Part shown: positions 47,831-58,140 of the stretch, piece after piece
How the letters are laid out: every line of letters begins with the position of its first letter
How positions within the stretch are numbered: position 1 is the first letter of the stretch
Position numbers and translations under genes: made by a program
Notes under the pieces: generated by a model
Told to the model about the DNA's origin: nothing
What the model saw: the letters and a program-made list of their open reading frames with translations, nothing else
Databases searched by the model: none
From: Phocoena phocoena
Taxonomy: Eukaryota > Chordata > Mammalia > Artiodactyla > Phocoenidae
Direction: 5' to 3'
Length of the DNA stretch: 64,000 bases
NCBI RefSeq assembly: GCF_963924675.1
Contig: NC_089220.1
Coordinates: 158,509,270-158,573,269, forward strand

Positions 47831-48262
47831 AGTGAGTGCCTGTGCCCTTTAACAACTGCTGCTTCTTTTGCTATAGTCTGTGGATCTCATGGACGCAAAC
47901 CCCATTGGCTTTCAGAGCTAGGTGTATGGAGGCCCACCCCTCGGGTAGGAGTCTTAAAACCTGGGGGTTGTAGATGTGGGGTGCAAACCCTTCACCCCTC
48001 AAGGAGAAGCTGGCATTCGGGGACTTCCTTCCACAAACTGTACAGTCTGTGCCAGGGCTGGGGTTTATGGCAACAGCATGTCTCAGCCTTTCCTACTCAT
48101 ACATAGGAAAGACATAGGTGTTTTCTTGGTCCCTCATTGTATAAGAGGTCCTTAGCCAGTTTGAGTTTCTTTCAGAGGGAGTTGCTCTGTGTGTAGCTGT
48201 TCACTAGGTGTGTCCGTTGGAGGAGGGGGCGTCCAGGAGCCTTCTGTGTCACCATCTTAAAA

Positions 48263-48939
48263 CACAGCTTCAATACTTTCTAAACTGTTTTGGTTTTTCC
48301 TGGGATGGATAAATCTGAGCATGACTGGAGGATAAGGGCAGGATTCCCCAACTAAGAAAAGATTTATAATAAAAGAGGGAACATTGGTGGAGCCAGGTTT
48401 TGAGAGGAGCGATATGAACTCAGGATAACAGGGCAGGGATTTGACCCTGGATGTGGCCCAGAGGGATGAGCCTTCCTTTGAGTTGGAAGGGAGGAGAGAA
48501 GGGGGGGGGTAAACTAGACAGTGTGAGTGACAAGCTAGTATGGATGAAGAACGTCCCCTGCCATATCAGTAAACAAAGGATGTTGCGGCCATCAAGCTAG
48601 CAGCCACTGCAGCGGCCCTGACTGTGCACCCTGAGGGGATTCAGGATGGAGAAAAACAGGACACTGGCCCTAGCTAGTTAAGGTGCATATCAAAGGAATG
48701 ACTTCAATAAGCCCAGACTCTCGCATCTTCCCATACGTAGAAAATTCGTTAACTTGCGATGTCTGGTTTTTTCTTTAACCACCATCTTTCAGTGTTTTAT
48801 CTGGTTGTGTTTTGCTTTGTTTCTGCAAAAGCTCCCGCGTACCCTGGCTCCTCGCTCACCTCTTCAGAGCGACCTGAGAGGCACCTGCCGGGCTGAAGTC
48901 CTGAGTATGTCCACTGAGTAAAATGCAATTCTCAACCTT
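48263..48939. other. Intergenic, no recognised feature
   Basis: Moderate GC with a G-run at about 48,500. No repeat or exon recognised. Confidence 0.5.
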
Positions 48940-48949
48940 TAGGTTGTGC

Positions 48950-49169
48950 TTTTTTTTTTTTTTTTTTTTTTTTTTGAGGTACGCAGGCCTCTCACTGCTG
49001 TGGCCTCTCTCCCATTGCAGAGCACAGGCTCTGGACGCACAGGCTCAGCGGCCATGGCTCACGGGCCCAGCTGCTCCACAGCATGTAGGGTCTTCCCGGA
49101 CCGGGGCATGAACCCATGTCCCGTGCATCAGCAGGCGGACTCTCAACCACTGCATCACCGGGGAAGCCC
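48950..49169 (-). mobile_element. CHR-2 SINE
   Basis: Long poly-T (48,950-48,975), then antisense CHR-2 ending GGGGAAGCCC. The target duplication TAGGTTGTGC lies at 48,940-48,949 and 49,170-49,179. Confidence 0.95.
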
Positions 49170-49179
49170 TAGGTTGTGC

Positions 49180-50664
49180 ATTTGTTAATTCGACCCTAGG
49201 AAGGTGAGCAAACACATTTCTGATGGACTATATTTTCTTGGTAAATTTGCAGGAACAACCAACTACTGAATGTGAAAGAAAAGGAGGTAGTTCAGAAATA
49301 AGGAAAATGGAAAGGAGCTGGAATATTGTATGGCAATTGGACGAGAAAATTACGTGGAATCCCACCAGACACTCTTATTTCTGACATGCATTGGGCCTTT
49401 CTGGTGAGTATTTATCACTATAATATAGATGATTATTGTGAGTAATATTATTGAGTACGTGTGGGGTGTCAGGTATCATGCTATCAAAGCATCTGTATGA
49501 GTAATTTCAGGCCTCCTCACAGCCTTTACAGTGATTATCCCCATTCTACAGGTGAGCTCGTGCAAAGAGAAAAGAAGATAGGGTTGGAGGTTTGACTGGC
49601 CACCTGTCCTAGTTGTGTACACGGGGCAAGTTAATCTCTTGAAGCCCCAGATTCCTCTTGGAAAATGGCGATCAGAATCACTATTTATGAAATTATTAGG
49701 AATATTAAGTGAGATGTGTGTGTGAGAGCCTAAAGCATTCTGGGTACTTAGTTGTTTTTTTTTTTAAACCATCATAGAATGTGGGCGTTGCTGAGCCAAC
49801 AGCTGATCCATAGTTGTTGTGATTGGATTTTGCGTTCTCTCTCCCCAAAGGAAGGTGAGGATTTGCACCACAGAAGCGGGAATCCCTGTTAACTTCTGCT
49901 GTCAGGCAGGTACACAAATGCGTGATGTGTGTTAAAAAAAAAAAACAAAAAAACCCAAACGGGGGTGGGTGCGATAGTAGCAGAGACAGCGGCCTGAACT
50001 GTAGCCCAGTGAAGGTTGACATTCAAACACAGAAACCTCATCCCCACGTGAGGTGTGGCCCACATGCCACCAGTTTGTAACTCATGGGGACCCTAGTTTA
50101 AAGATACTAGATTCTGTCAGCCTCTTGCTTATTATGTGACTTTGGCAAAGTCATTTAGCCTCCTTGAACCGCTGAGTGGAACTAAACCATGGTACACAGC
50201 TCAGAGATAGTGCTACGACAGGTCGACCAATGTGTGTCAAGTTCTGAGCAATTCTTGGGTTTTTCTTGCATGAACAATTCCTACTAATACAATGAGCGGG
50301 TGGCGAGGGCTGCCGTAAGATGACAACGTAGCAGATAATGGGGACCTGGGAGTTCCTGTTGGCACAGATCCTAATGTACTTTTGAAGACATTGATTAATG
50401 AAGCTGCATGTCCCTCGTGAGGTGAGGTCAGGATAACACTGCTTGTCTGCAGGTGTGTTGAGAGATGGGAACCCGGGGAGAGACACGGTTAGCCTCATCC
50501 CAACGGGGAAAGCAGAGGAGGCTTCAGCTCAATCTCCTAAATGCCTCAGGTGTGACCCACAGATGCTTCCCCCCGAGGATCTAAATGGCCTTTTCAGGCC
50601 AAAGCTGGAAATCCTGCAGGACCCCTGCTCCAAAAGATACACGCATTGCTTTACTGCTGTGGCT
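49180..50664. other. Low-copy DNA with MIR remnants
   Basis: MIR-like pieces lie near 49,500-49,700 (GATTATCCCCATTCTACAGG; CCCAGATTCCTCTTGG) and 50,105-50,165 (TTATGTGACTTTGGCAAAGT). No gene is supported; the frames at 49,705-50,022 and 50,151-50,498 lack domains. Confidence 0.5.
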
Positions 50665-52286
50665 GAACTACTGGCTCACGTTTATTGAAAAGGCAGAACA
50701 TAATACATCCAAAGAGATCCAGCTTCCACAGTTCTCCAAACGCTGGCTGTAAATCACCGTTAGGCTTGTCATTCCCTTGGGTGGCAGCAAAACTGCTGTA
50801 ATGAAACGTCCCTGGGAAGAATAAACCACAAGACGTGCCTTCTACTGTACCAGACCATGAAGATTACAGCTGATAAAGTGCTGGCAGAAGCTTAGCGGTA
50901 AAGAGCCCTTGAGCAAAAGTCCCCGTGCTGTACAGTCCAGGGCGCTGGCTTCTCCTCTGAGGCCATCGCCTACCATCAAGACCCAAGTGTCACAAGGCTC
51001 ACGCCCCAGGCGTGCTGCCAGAGCAAGAAGGACATGGTTCTTCTAAAGGCAGGGGATGGCAATCTGACCCTAACTGCCATTTCCAATGGAGAGGACGGCA
51101 TTGTCGGGCCCTCCTGAATCTGGGGTGGTAAAGGGGCAGCTTCTACCTAAAACAGCAGGGAAGGGACACTGGTTGGTTTGGAGAACCATCATCAGAAGAT
51201 AACCAAGGGATGGGCACTTCTTAGTCACACAGCTGGGACGCGATCACATGTGGCTAAGTGAAGGGCTCAAGTGTTAGGTATTGTGAATATCTTTTACTTT
51301 CAATGCTCTCTCTAGAGGTTTCTTCCCAAAGAAGGTGAAGCGATCGTACAGAGGATCTAATGCAGTGAGAAGCGGGCTGATGTGCAAACACTACTCCCAG
51401 GGTCTGTCTGGACAGTCCAGGTGGGTGCAAAGCATTTGCATAAAGAAGCCAAGATCGGAATGCCCTCAACAAGCCCTTTTGGGAGCAGAGCAACGAGGCA
51501 AGGTCCCCAGACCCCAGTAGGTAAGGAGGTGTCTTTGCACAACAGAAATTCACAACATATTGGGTCAGCTCCCCTCGAATTCAGAGAAGTTGGAAGTAAT
51601 CACTGAGCAAACAGTATGTCAGAATTTAGTAGGGGCTGAGATACTGTTCGAGCTCCTCCAACTTAGAAATGTGCTTTCATGAAACAGGACAGGACCATAA
51701 AGGCAATTCCCCTTTAAAGTGGCCCATGGGAAACCTCTGTAACTCTGGATAGCTGAGGTTGGAAATCAGGTATAATTCTTCTTACTTAATTACCTGCCAC
51801 CTCTAGCTCCACTCCCTGACTTGTGATGAGCTCCGTAAGTCTTAACGACACCAGAAGATTCCACGACCTATCATTCCTTCAAACCAATGGTTGTCCTGCT
51901 GCTGAGAGCTGGGACCACACTCCCTTTCTTCAGAAATGGAGGCTGAACCCCTTGAGTTCTGTACCTCTAGAGATTCTAAAATGTTCTTTCCCTAATAAGT
52001 GCACTTTTTCCAAACTGCTCCTGGAAGCCAGGGACAGGCCCCAGGCAAGCATATGGCACTGCTGGCATCAGAGCACTGGGTCTGGGACAAGGGAAGGGCA
52101 GGAGGCCGGCAGCCAAGGAGATAGGAGACTTGCCCTGTAAACCAACTAGACGCTACCAAATGCACAGTAAAAATATCATCATCTACAAGAGTTCTTGAGC
52201 TATGTGCACGTCTAAACCCAGTGTCCTTTTCCACTCCCCGTGAGAGGCCTCAGCGGGTACCAGGTGAGGCCAAGGCTCCATCCCTG
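50665..52286 (-). other. Possible 3'UTR of the minus-strand terminal exon
   Basis: Downstream of the coding exon's stop codon the sequence is low-copy and free of recognised repeats for about 1.6 kb. It reaches the first minus-strand AATAAA (50,681-50,686), followed by a GT-containing stretch. That fits a terminal exon with a long 3'UTR, but transcription is only inferred. Confidence 0.35.
50681..50686 (-). terminator. Candidate poly(A) signal AATAAA
   Basis: Plus-strand TTTATT reads as AATAAA on the minus strand, 1.6 kb after the stop codon of the exon at 52,287-52,562. It is a short motif that occurs by chance, so support comes only from context. Confidence 0.3.
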
Positions 52287-52562
52287 CTACCCCCGCAGGT
52301 AGGCGGCGCCCGCGGGCTCACGGCCCAGCGCGTTGATGTGCGGGAGCGCGCCTGCCGCGGCCACCAGCTTCTCGCTCAGCTTCTGGTTCAGCAGCTCCAG
52401 GTGGCGGCCATTCTTCCGCGCCTGCCGCAGGGACCTCTTGACCTTCTTCACCCGGTCCCGCAGCTGCTTGTTCCGCTTCTCTAGGGTGGCCACCTTCTGC
52501 TGCAGCTTCTTGACGTGGTCCTCCTCCTCAAACAGGGCCTTCTGCACCGAGGAACACATGAG
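52287..52562 (-). CDS. Terminal coding exon of an unidentified gene (basic coiled coil)
   Basis: On the minus strand a strong 3' splice acceptor (TTTCCTCCCCAG, at 52,574-52,563) opens directly into an uninterrupted frame of 91 codons, ending TAG at 52,287-52,289. The intron is in phase 0 and the first exon codon is CTC. The peptide begins LMCSSVQKALFEEEDHVKKL and continues as a highly charged heptad coiled coil (LQQKVATLEKRNKQLRDRV, then KKVKRSLRQARKNGRHLELL). It ends GREPAGAAYLRG. The region is GC-rich with CpGs, unlike its surroundings. The coiled coil rich in K and R is reminiscent of C-terminal regions of THAP-type or other DNA-binding proteins, but I do not recognise the gene. Upstream exons would lie beyond 52.6 kb on the minus strand; I could not identify them in this window. 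Confidence 0.6.
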   Translation of the reverse strand, partial: LMCSSVQKALFEEEDHVKKLQQKVATLEKRNKQLRDRVKKVKRSLRQARKNGRHLELLNQKLSEKLVAAAGALPHINALGREPAGAAYLRG

Positions 52563-52574
52563 CTGGGGAGGAAA

Positions 52575-54004
52575 CACCAGGAGACGCAGGTGAGTTTCAG
52601 AAAACCTCCCCAGGTAAGCTTCCTGGTGCTGCCAGCCCGGCAACACAGACCCCCGATGTCACCAATGGCCCCAACCCGGGATAAGGACAGTCCTCATGCC
52701 CCCTTCTTGTTTTCACCCTGTGGACCCCAAATACAGGGCCCCTCTTTTTTGCTTTCTGTGTTTGGGTACCCTAGATAATTTTGTTTTCAAAAGATACTCC
52801 ATGGTTTTGTCTTCTTACGTGCCTACCGATTTGCATCCTATTGAGTCCCTGTTGGAGCAGGTCACGCTTCACTTTTTGCTCTCATTCAGCAGTTTCGCCT
52901 GTTCAATTCTAATCTGACTCTAGAACATTTTACAGTAAAGCCCAAGCTTGAGGATCACCCACTTGGACTTGGAAGCGAAACTGGATCCACAGAGGGCCTT
53001 CAGCGTATTTCCAACGAAAGGGCTTTGCCTGTGCTGAGCTGCAAATACCCTCATTCTGGAAACATTTCTAGTCATCGTGGGATGGGCTGGAAGTGAGTGT
53101 CTCTTTTGAAAAACTGAGTTTTTGTTTCTTACCTAAGCCCCCTTGGTTTCTTACAGAAAAAAGAGGTATTCTAAATATGTCACTCTAGCAAGAAGGACAG
53201 AGCTCTGGTGACCCAAGAAGTAAGAGAACAAAACCCGAAACAGAAAGATGCACAGAGAATATGAATAGTCTACAGGAAAGGTAAATATCTCTTAATCTCT
53301 TATATGAAAAACTTAATAAGATAAATGCAAAATAGATCCACAATGGATTGCTTTTCTTTTAACAAAATGAAATTTCGATTTTACCCTTTGGTAAAATCAG
53401 AATCAGCATTTGGGGAAACAGGCATTCTCTTGTAGGCATTCTCATATACTGCGGGTAGAGTGTAAACTTCTATAAAGAACAATCTGTGTCAAAATGAAAA
53501 TTGCATATACCCTTTGATCTAGTCATTCTGATAGAAACACTCCCATATGTGCAAATGTATATTTATATATATATAATAATATAATTGTATTTTATTTATA
53601 CACACACACACACATAAAACAACTCTAAGAAGGTTGAGGAATGACATTAGCATCGTGGCCATATGAGACATCCCTCTTCCCGCCCGCAACAAAAATGGCA
53701 TCACGAACAAAAGTGACTTTAAGAGAACTGTGGGATCCACCAAGGGACCCAGGAGGAGTCTTGCCCACGCATTGCATCTATGCATGCCTGTCTTCCTGAT
53801 TGCTTGCCTGTCTCTAGTATTCTATTGTGTCCACAGAACCTATTTTTCCCTGTATATGCAAATTGTATGTTTATAAGTGAAAATGTTAATACATTAAATG
53901 ATTGTTCATTTTAAAGCATAAGAAAAAAAGACGAACATCAGTCCTGGCTGTGGACCCTTCAGTGGTCCACGAGCTTCCTCCGGCCCCTCTCAGGCAAAGA
54001 ACCT
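52575..54004. other. Putative intron or intergenic DNA with an L1 remnant and simple repeats
   Basis: About 53,410-53,560 resembles a decayed plus-strand L1 ORF2 C-terminal segment (GAACAATCTGTGTCAAAATG; CCCTTTGATCTAGTCATTCT). Short AT and (AC)n repeats lie at about 53,560-53,615. No exon is convincing. Confidence 0.45.
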
Positions 54005-54106
54005 CAACAGGTATTTCTCAAAGGAGCTATACAAATGGCCAACGAGTATATGAGAAGGTGCTAGACATCACCAATCAGGAAAATACAAATCAAAACCACC
54101 GTGAGG
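54005..54106 (+). mobile_element. Old L1 ORF2 fragment, left of the ERV
   Basis: CTCAAAGGAGCTATACAAAT ... AATACAAATCAAAACCACC is the L1 ORF2 C-terminal region. It continues on the other side of the ERV at 60,573-60,610, showing that this L1 was the target. Confidence 0.8.
54092..54106. repeat. Target-site duplication left of the ERV
   Basis: AAAACCACCGTGAGG, matching AAAACCCACAATGAGG at 60,557-60,572 at 13 aligned positions with one extra base. A duplication of about 15 bp beginning at an A-run is typical of L1 endonuclease targets, not of retroviral integrase (4-6 bp). Confidence 0.75.
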
Positions 54107-54250
54107 AGCAGGCAAGCAAAGGCACCTGTTGTTCTCACTGCCCCCCACCCCTGCTCTGCTGCAGCAGGGGTCCCAATAAAGCCCTGACTGAACTTGGCCT
54201 CTGATCAATTTCTGTTGATTAAGGAGGCCAAGAACCCTAGTTGGTAACAT
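54107..54250 (+). repeat. ERV 5' R-U5 (U3 absent)
   Basis: GGCAAGCAAAGGCACCTGTT through CTGCTGCAGCAGGGGTCCC to AATAAAGCCC (signal at about 54,175) matches the R part of the 3' LTR at 60,470-60,545. U5 follows to about 54,250. L1 sequence, not U3, lies directly upstream. Confidence 0.8.
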
Positions 54251-54255
54251 ATTTT

Positions 54256-54273
54256 GTGTGCCCAACGTGGGGC
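54256..54273 (+). other. Primer-binding-site-like sequence (tRNA-Lys type)
   Basis: GTGTGCCCAACGTGGGGC follows U5 directly. The last 13-14 bases match the complement of the 3' end of a lysine tRNA, and the first bases are degraded. Placement is right for a retroviral minus-strand primer site; the tRNA assignment is tentative, because lysine is unusual for gamma-type pol genes. Confidence 0.5.
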
Positions 54274-56329
54274 TTGTCCCTTCTAGGGGAGAGGATCTGG
54301 GCACCTCCGGGACCACCGAACGCAGCTTCCCCGTGGGTGACAAGCGGCCACCTGAACCTCTTGTTTCAGCATCACCTCGTTTGGTAAGTCTGCCTTTCTG
54401 GCCCCCGAGAGGCCTCGGTACCCTCATTCAGGCAACGCTTCTCCCCTCCCCTTTGTCCCTCACCATTTTCCCTTTCCCTCTCCTGAAATCTCTCTACTTC
54501 TCTCTCTCTCCTCTCCTCCTTCTGTCCTTCCAAGAGAGTGGATGTCAGGCAAGCTACAGCTCCCTCCGGCCGGCAGTGGCTCACCGTGATGGGTGACAAG
54601 CAGAGGTGGGAGAGGCTTCCATCACACCTTGCAGACCTTGGTCCAGCGGGCTCTCCCTGACTGGAGATTTATGAGAGCGATAGAGGTTCAAACCTCATAT
54701 CGTGTAGTGGGCTGTAAGTCTGATCGTCGCCATATTCTCACCTTTATTTCCCTGCCACCAAGAGAAGTCCCATTGGGAACGAGCTGAAGTGGCAGATTTC
54801 TATATACTGGTGCATGCGTGGGTAAGAGTCCTACCGGTGGGTCGGGGACCCACAGACGACATACAACTGGCTGGTTTCCGGGCTTGATCACCCCGGATGG
54901 GCAGTGGACAGGGTGCTCCCTCCTTCACTGGCCCTTTCTGGAAGCATGCAGATTGGTACCTGAATAGACAGCCGCAGGGGGCGGGCTGAAAAGGCAATCT
55001 CTCTGTCTCTTTCTCATTTTCAGGCTTTTCTGTCCCTCCTCCCTTTACCTCTCCCTTGGTCCTTACCCCTACCCTCCCATCCCCTTAATCCTGAAAACTT
55101 CCTGTTTGTGTCTTTAAGTTTTGCGATTGGTATCTTTGTGATGTAGTTTTTGTCCAGCTGTTCCTGGAAGTCACTGCCGACATTGTGAGCACATACAAAC
55201 ACAGCCCGCATTGCCTGAGACTCCAGCCTTGGGTTACTTAGTGGGATTTCAAAGAACAAAAAGAAAAGACAGGAGCTTGCATCTCCCTCTCCTCTGCACT
55301 TGCAATGTCGCTATTCTGCCCAGGCTCTCAGGAACTACCTGATTCATCTGTAGTCCCCCAGACTGAGGGGGGAAAAAAAAGGCCATTTTAAATTCAAGCG
55401 GGAAAACTATGAGATCTCTGCTTCTACAGAAATTAACTTGTCTAGCTTAAGCTATGGGTTTAATTAATACAGACCCATCTTTAGAGTCATCAACATAAAG
55501 TACAATACTTTCATTGTATCTAGGGTTACTGGAAGTCAATAAGTGTACATTGTTCCTGTTATAAAAATCTGTCAACAGGGACAATAACCTGATATGATTA
55601 AATTTTTAAGTAAATGTAACTGGGATAAGAACTTTTTGCTAAACTACATAGGAATAATTATGTTTTGGAAACATCCATCTAAAACAGTCTCTCCCATTTT
55701 TGGTGAATTTGAAGCTAAAGTAATTAAGGTAGGAATTAATTGTATATGTAGGCCATTTCAAATAAGATAAACTATTGGAACATTAATTGCTAAACAGGTC
55801 TAAATTTACCTACTTTTGTCTTCTTGTGAGAGAGAAATTAAGCTGTTTGGTGCCACCGTGAGATGTTCGCTACCAATTTGTGGAATGCTAATGTGAAAGA
55901 CAGTTCATGGTGGCTTAAGGAAAGTAGGATGCGTTAAAAAAAGAAGGTACGAGGAATGGGAATATATTTTGTTGAAAGGAAAAAGGATGACTTTGTCCTA
56001 GAGCTGGCTGTTTCTGAATGGGGAAAGAATAAGGGACTAAGTATGGCTACAGAAAGTTGCAGGTTTGCGGAAGAGGAACATTAGGAACTTTGGTCAGGAT
56101 TTTCTAAGGTTGGATTAAATTTAATTAGGTAAATGGATTTTATTAAGAGTAGGTTGATGCAAGACTGGGCTTGGTTCCTCTCTCTCGTAAAAAAAGTTTT
56201 CCCGGGATCAGGTTCAAAGTCAGCCCCCACCTTTCCCCCCTTCGGGAAGTAGCGATGGCAACAGAGGGCTTATTAGAGTCAACAGCCCCTTCTCAATGGG
56301 AGACTTAGGAAACCCATAAGGCAGGTTCT
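54274..56329 (+). other. ERV leader and decayed 5' gag region
   Basis: About 2 kb between the primer site and readable capsid sequence. The first part (54,280-55,000) is GC-rich with short frames. From 55,360 to 56,110 it is AT-rich with no coding signal. Any matrix-coding part is too decayed to define. Confidence 0.5.
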
Positions 56330-57115
56330 CAGGGAACCCTAACAAGTTTAGGGATGAATTTATCAGGCTGGGATTGACATTCTCTCTCACCTGGCAGGAC
56401 ATCATGGATTATTCTGGCCCACTGTTGCACCCCAGATGAAAAGGAGCGCATACTGAGAAAGCCCAGGGAACACTCAGATGGCCTACTGGCCACCAGTCCG
56501 CATGGCCAAGTTTATCAGGTAGGTGGGATGCAATCCCAGAACATGACCCGTGCCGGGACTGTGAAGATTGTGTAGGCCAAGCTAGGATGAGACGTTAGAT
56601 TACTTGTCTGTCAGAAATAATGAAAAGGTGTATGGTGAAGCCAGTAAATTACAATAAGGTCTGAGAGGTTACACAGGAAAAAGGTGAGAGCCCAGCAGGC
56701 TTCCTGAGCCGGGTGACAGAGGCATTCAGGAAGGACACCAATACAGACCCTGAGTCTGCAGGAGGGAGGACACTCTGGGCCATGCATTTTATCACCAAGC
56801 CCACTCCTGATATCTGGAGACAGTTCCAGAAGCTTGCGGCTGGGCCCCAAGCCCCGCTGTCAACCCTGAGGAGGCCTTCAAGGTCTGTAACAACCAAGAA
56901 TTAACAGAGGAGGCCAATGAGGATAAGAGGCTAATAAAGAAGACGCAGCCTCTGGCCGCTCTGATCCACCCACCACCTCGAGGGGACCCTGGAGGGCCGA
57001 GAAGGCTGGACAGACCACCAAGAAGCCCCTTGGACCCAAACCAGTGTGCCTTTTGTCAGAAAGGGGGCACTGGGAGGCGGAATGTCCTGGGTGCCCTCCT
57101 GTGGGATGCCCGAGC
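56330..57115 (+). pseudogene. gag: ERV gag (capsid and nucleocapsid) remnant
   Basis: Capsid-like sequence runs in several frames from about 56,340. The most readable block is at 56,713-56,904, after a segment encoding PAGFLSRVTEAFRKDT, which matches the conserved capsid region of gammaretroviruses. A nucleocapsid zinc-knuckle start (CAFCQKGG) lies at about 57,043, after which the frame shifts. Gag normally forms the particle core. Many stops and shifts are present. Confidence 0.75.
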
Positions 57116-57410
57116 GCCTCCCTGGCTCCAGATCCATCCTCGTGACTGCAGCGGAGCCTCGGGTCACCCTCGATGTGGCAGGTAGGAGAACTGAATTTAT
57201 TGTAGACGCTGGAGCCGCCTGCCCTGCTCTGACTTGGCCGGCTGGCCCCCTCTCCAGCCATGACTGTGCTGTGATGGGAGTCGATGGACAGCCAAAGGAA
57301 AGGCGATTTACCATCCCCTCTTGCCTGTGGAATCGGGTCCATTATTATTATTCACTCCTTTTTATACATGACAGAATGCCCTGTCCCTTTCCTCGGGAGA
57401 GATAAGTTAG
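57116..57410 (+). pseudogene. pro: ERV protease remnant
   Basis: Frame 57,046-57,405 includes EPRVTLDV and then FIVDAGAACPALT, the retroviral aspartic protease active-site region (57,202-57,216). The catalytic triad normally reads D-T-G; here it is D-A-G, an unfavourable change. The flap and C-terminal helix are incomplete. Confidence 0.82.
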
Positions 57411-57464
57411 GAGCTAGTATATTCTTAGGTCAGGGTGAATCCAAGAAGGTAATCCGAACGGAGA

Positions 57465-58140
57465 ATGCACCTATTAATAGTCCCAGATGACCCACCTGTT
57501 GGGCATCAAAATATGCCCCAAGACATCCCCCAAGAAATTACAGAACAGGTAGATCCTGCAGTTTGGGATACCTCGGTGCCAGGAAGGGCAAAACGTGTTC
57601 CCCCAATAAAAATAAGGTTAAGGCCTGGGGAAAAATACCCCTGGAAGACACAATATCCTTTAAAGCCTGAGGCCCTGAGGGGAATCCAACCGCTGCCCAG
57701 CGGATTCCTGAAACACGGACTCATTAGGCCCTGCCAATCCCCTTGCAGCACCCCGAACCTCCCCGTACAGAAGCCTAACGGGGAGTGTCGGTTTGTGCAA
57801 GACTTACGAGCATTAATGAGAGCTTTGCAATTAGGGAAGGATAAGAAATTAAATATTTTCACTGACTCTAAGTATGGGTTCCACGTGCTACATGCTCATG
57901 TTGCCAGATGGAAAGAAAGAGGAATGTTAACCACTAGAAGTTCCCCCATAAAACATAAAGATTTGATTCTGGTCTGTTAGAAGCAGTGTCGCTTCCTACC
58001 CAGGTAGCAGTAATGCACTGCAGGGGCCATCAGAGGGATGGATCTTTTGTGATCTTTTGCGAGCCAAGGGAACAGCAAAGCTGATCAAATTGCAAAACAG
58101 GCAGCTCAGTTGCGGGAGCCTGAACAAGTTAAGGCTCTAG
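57465..58140 (+). pseudogene. pol: ERV pol with large in-frame deletion: RT start joined to RNase H
   Basis: One open frame of 171 codons (57,465-57,980) starts with the fingers region of reverse transcriptase (YPLKPEALRGIQP, then TPNLPVQKPNGECRFVQDLR near residues 65-115). Within a few residues it passes to the late part of RNase H (KKLNIFTDSKYGFHVLHAH). The palm with its catalytic YxDD, the thumb, the connection domain and the first part of RNase H are absent, roughly 450-500 residues. The frame stays open across the junction at about 57,815-57,825. Further RNase H sequence continues to about 58,140 in shifted frames. Confidence 0.85.

Larger units (their letters stand above)
36795..48262 (-). 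mobile_element. Old LINE-1 with nested insertions
   Basis: Minus-strand L1 starting inside the reverse transcriptase at about 36,800 and running to an L1-type 5' end near 48,260. Three elements interrupt it: a CHR-2 SINE (37,195-37,393), an older CHR-type SINE (38,717-38,927) and a complete younger L1 (39,341-45,095). Net length is about 5.3 kb. The 3' end is missing at the NUMT border. Coding is decayed; an ORF1 C-terminal block is readable at 45,945-46,238. Confidence 0.9.

Noticed and set aside
57465..57980. The RT-RNase H joined frame as a domesticated host gene
   Set aside because: Catalytic residues are missing, the flanking viral genes are decayed, and no independent promoter or splice evidence is visible. 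It is kept as a finding only for its structure.
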